Positions 61,683-64,000 of a stretch of 64,000 bases of DNA are shown here, piece by piece. The position numbers and the translations under genes are program-made. The DNA lies in contig JAHDYR010000025.1 in NCBI GenBank assembly GCA_019828565.1, positions 682,001-746,000 of the forward strand, read 5' to 3'. The stretch is from Carpediemonas membranifera. Its lineage: Eukaryota > Fornicata. Below the pieces are notes generated by a model. It had not been told where the DNA came from. It ran no database searches and was given only the letters and a program-made list of their open reading frames with translations. Positions within the stretch are counted from its first letter, which is position 1. The number at the start of each line of letters is the position of its first letter.

Positions 61683-64000
61683 TCACCGCCCCATCTTCGC
61701 GGCAATCTCGCTCCGCACACCCTGGACCTGCTTGACGAGCTCACTAATGGCACTTGTCCTCTCAGCCTTCGCGCCCCTCGCGTCCGAGGACATCAGCTCC
61801 GCCATGCTCCGCTGGACCTCCGTCAGCTTGTCCATGAGTAGTGCCCTATCCGGGTCGGGTGCCCCTGCCTGCACAGTCGGTCGGGCCTCGAGCTCGGCGA
61901 CCTTCCGCTGGGCAGACTCGAGCTCTGTCTGGACAGAGGCGAGCTCGACGCTCTGATCGTGCCTGTTGGCCAGAAGCTCCTCACTCTGCTCGACTGCGGC
62001 CCGTAGCTTGGCGAGCATCGACTCGAGCTGAGTCTGCCGGGATGAGGTCTCCTCTAGTTCCTGAGTAAGACCGTCAATCGTCTTCTGCCGATCACCCACA
62101 GCCTTCTTGGCCGCCTCCAGCTCGGCCTTGCTCTTGTCCAGGTCGACCTTGAATGTCTCAGCCTCCTCAATGGCGGTGATGGTCGCGTCACTCACCGCTA
62201 GTCGAGTTGGCGGGGGGAGGGCCATAACAGCGATCTTGCTGAGTTCATCAACTGTTACTGGCACCGTTTCGATGAGCTTTCCGCTATATGACTCCATAAG
62301 GGAGTCGACATCGCATGGCTCGACCATCGTCACGCGAAGGGGCTTGCGGACAAGTTCGAGCACCTCACTGATCAGACCCTCGTCTATTGCCCCAGCCCGG
62401 GGCGTGACTGTGCCGACTCGCAGACCACGCAACTCCCGGACATACTCGGCGGCCTTTGTCTGCTGGAGCTCGCGGATGATCTGACTCCTGCCGGCTATGG
62501 CTGTGATGAGGAGGGAGATGGCTGATGTGAGTACGCCGGCCTGGACCTCGAGGCGGTGGGCCTTTTTGGGCCCCGTCTTAGGCTCGATCAGGGCCCGGAG
62601 CTTGGCCGCGGCGGCAATGGCGTCCTCGTCATCGGCTACTGATTGAAGGAGCCGCCCGATGAGTCCGCGGCCGATTGAAGTCGTCAGGGCAGCCCAGAAG
62701 CTGCGGTAGACTGCGAACAGGGCGCCTACTCTCTCGAGGGAGCCGATGCGTCCGTTCTTGCGAACCACCTCGTCCTCAAGCTCGGTGACAGTCTTATTGA
62801 GTAATTCAACGGTCTCTGTGAGCTGTGTGGCCTGCTCCTCCACCCTGGCGACGTGGTCGACGTGCGCCTCTGCCTCCCGACGCAGCCGCTCCGTCTCCTC
62901 CGTGTGCTCACTCAGGCGCCGCTCGAGAGTCTTCACGTGCTCCTGAGAAGCTGCAAGGTCGCCCGTGAGCTCCGCGATCTCATCCGCCGCCTCTTCTTGT
63001 GCGGCCAGCTGTCTCAACGAGGCAGCGCTGTCAGCCCTGCTTGCCCCGCGGGGTGACACCACAATGCTGTTCCTCCTGCTGTTCGAGTGGTATTTGAGGG
63101 GCGACGACTTGGCCGACTTGGACGGGCTCGACTGCAGCTCCAGCGTGGGGGTTGGGGGTCTCGGCTCGGGCTCGTCCTCGTCGTCCGAGACCCTGAGCAG
63201 GGTCGGGTCAACCCCGTTCTGGTGGGCTGCGTGCAGGGCATGGTCGAGGGCCAGTTTGCTCTTCGTTGCGGTAGTCTGGAGGTGTTCGGACATCTTCTCA
63301 GCATCGGCTGCCCGCCGTTTCGCCTTCACGAGCTGCTCTTTCAGGGCGGAGTTCTCCTTCCTGAGCGCTTCTACCAAGGACCGCAGCCCGTCGCTGCTCC
63401 TGTTGGCCTCCGACAGCATCTCCCGGCCGTATTGGACCTCACTCTCGAGCTGCTGACACCGCCGCTTCAAGGCGGCCTCCCTGTCTCTCAGTGAGCCCAC
63501 CTCCGTCCTGTGCTTCTCACTGAGCGCCTGGAGGGTCCGTTCCAGCTCCTCAACTCGGGCCTTGTAGTCGTCAGCGGTGACGAGCACCTCGTTGACAACG
63601 GGGGCAACACGGACCTCCTTGGTCTTCATGCCAAACTTCAAGGAGTTCTGGGTCTCGGAGAGAAATCCCGAGGTGGCGTGGACGTTCACTATGAGCGAGT
63701 TTCGTCCGTTGCTCCCGAGGACGCTCTCGAGATGGGTAGTCAGGCGGTGGTTGCGCCAGACCACCTTTTCACCGTTACCGAGAGCTCTGATGGCCTGTCC
63801 AAGGTACAACAGGCTCTCATTGATGCTCCGTGCCTCAGCTTTCCTGATATTCGAGGCGGCAGTCTGGGCGGCAAGGGACTCGGACCCCGCAAGGTCGACG
63901 AACTTCAGCTCCGACTGTGTGGTGCGACCGTCGACCTTCACCGTGAGAAAGATGGTGAGAATCACATGAGATCTGGACGATCGGGCGTTTTTCTCTGTCT
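61683..64000 (-). CDS. Kinesin-like protein, motor C-terminal half and coiled-coil tail (partial)
   Basis: The frame enters from the right edge inside the motor: switch I NARSSRSHVILTIF, switch II KFVDLAGSE, then SINESLLYLGQAIRALG and the closing NSLIVNVHATSGFLSETQNSLKFG. The neck (KEVRVAPVVNE) leads into long heptad regions (about residues 150-260 and 330-400 of the visible part), a globular helical segment and a second coiled coil near the C-terminus. Motor at the N-terminus implies plus-end-type layout. The subfamily cannot be named without the first ~200 residues. The Ser/Pro-rich linker with SPSKS and SPLK is a candidate phosphorylation region. Confidence 0.92.
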   Translation of the reverse strand, partial: TEKNARSSRSHVILTIFLTVKVDGRTTQSELKFVDLAGSESLAAQTAASNIRKAEARSINESLLYLGQAIRALGNGEKVVWRNHRLTTHLESVLGSNGRNSLIVNVHATSGFLSETQNSLKFGMKTKEVRVAPVVNEVLVTADDYKARVEELERTLQALSEKHRTEVGSLRDREAALKRRCQQLESEVQYGREMLSEANRSSDGLRSLVEALRKENSALKEQLVKAKRRAADAEKMSEHLQTTATKSKLALDHALHAAHQNGVDPTLLRVSDDEDEPEPRPPTPTLELQSSPSKSAKSSPLKYHSNSRRNSIVVSPRGASRADSAASLRQLAAQEEAADEIAELTGDLAASQEHVKTLERRLSEHTEETERLRREAEAHVDHVARVEEQATQLTETVELLNKTVTELEDEVVRKNGRIGSLERVGALFAVYRSFWAALTTSIGRGLIGRLLQSVADDEDAIAAAAKLRALIEPKTGPKKAHRLEVQAGVLTSAISLLITAIAGRSQIIRELQQTKAAEYVRELRGLRVGTVTPRAGAIDEGLISEVLELVRKPLRVTMVEPCDVDSLMESYSGKLIETVPVTVDELSKIAVMALPPPTRLAVSDATITAIEEAETFKVDLDKSKAELEAAKKAVGDRQKTIDGLTQELEETSSRQTQLESMLAKLRAAVEQSEELLANRHDQSVELASVQTELESAQRKVAELEARPTVQAGAPDPDRALLMDKLTEVQRSMAELMSSDARGAKAERTSAISELVKQVQGVRSEIAAKMGR

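Overview
This window is eukaryotic nuclear DNA from a compact, roughly 55% GC protist genome. TAA, TAG and TGA all act as stops. Genes lie on both strands, often less than 100 bp apart, and introns are rare and very short (29, 34 and 68 nt, plus a probable 41-nt one). DNA polymerase delta, fimbrin, a kinesin and three spliceosome proteins show a eukaryote. The intron style and gene density suggest a free-living excavate/metamonad (Carpediemonas-like); that placement is inference.

1-18.7 kb: partial beta-propeller gene (-), fimbrin (-), PHD-finger gene (+), a 1-kb inverted duplication carrying two identical GPI-type surface-protein genes around a multi-pass membrane protein gene, an OB-fold-like acidic protein, a small unknown, a VIPAS39/Vps16-C-like protein, U1-70K with a 29-nt intron, an SLC19-type vitamin transporter, DNA polymerase delta and Prp6.

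18.7-28.0 kb: two complete chromodomain Ty3/gypsy retrotransposons in opposite orientation. They have identical 94-bp and 92-bp LTRs and clean 5-bp target duplications (GGTGC, CGACT). They landed 10 bp apart in the 5' flank of an RCC1-repeat gene.

28.0-42.4 kb: a 5.45-kb tandem duplication plus a partial third unit. Each unit holds an RCC1-repeat gene, an E1-like ThiF/MoeB enzyme, a propeller-like protein, an RCC1-gene tail fragment and a cathepsin-like protease. Copies differ mostly by single-base changes in homopolymers that break one copy and spare the other, so polishing error is a serious alternative to pseudogenisation. A divergent RCC1 paralogue closes the block.

43.3-64 kb: the ASCC3-type double helicase, an adenylate kinase-like gene with a 34-nt intron, a TPR protein, Prp18, a decayed Fanzor/TnpB-like gene, a GT8-like glycosyltransferase, a small gene, a malate/lactate dehydrogenase (Ldh_2) with a 68-nt intron, an FHA+PBZ protein, an intact RCC1 paralogue and a kinesin running off the end.

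Themes: splicing (U1-70K, Prp6, Prp18), replication and repair (Pol delta, FHA-PBZ), translation quality control (ASCC3), and a locally expanding RCC1 family that has been duplicated, interrupted by transposons and re-dispersed. A recurrent element near CATAAACTGCAC, 0-29 nt upstream of several start codons, looks like a core promoter/initiator.
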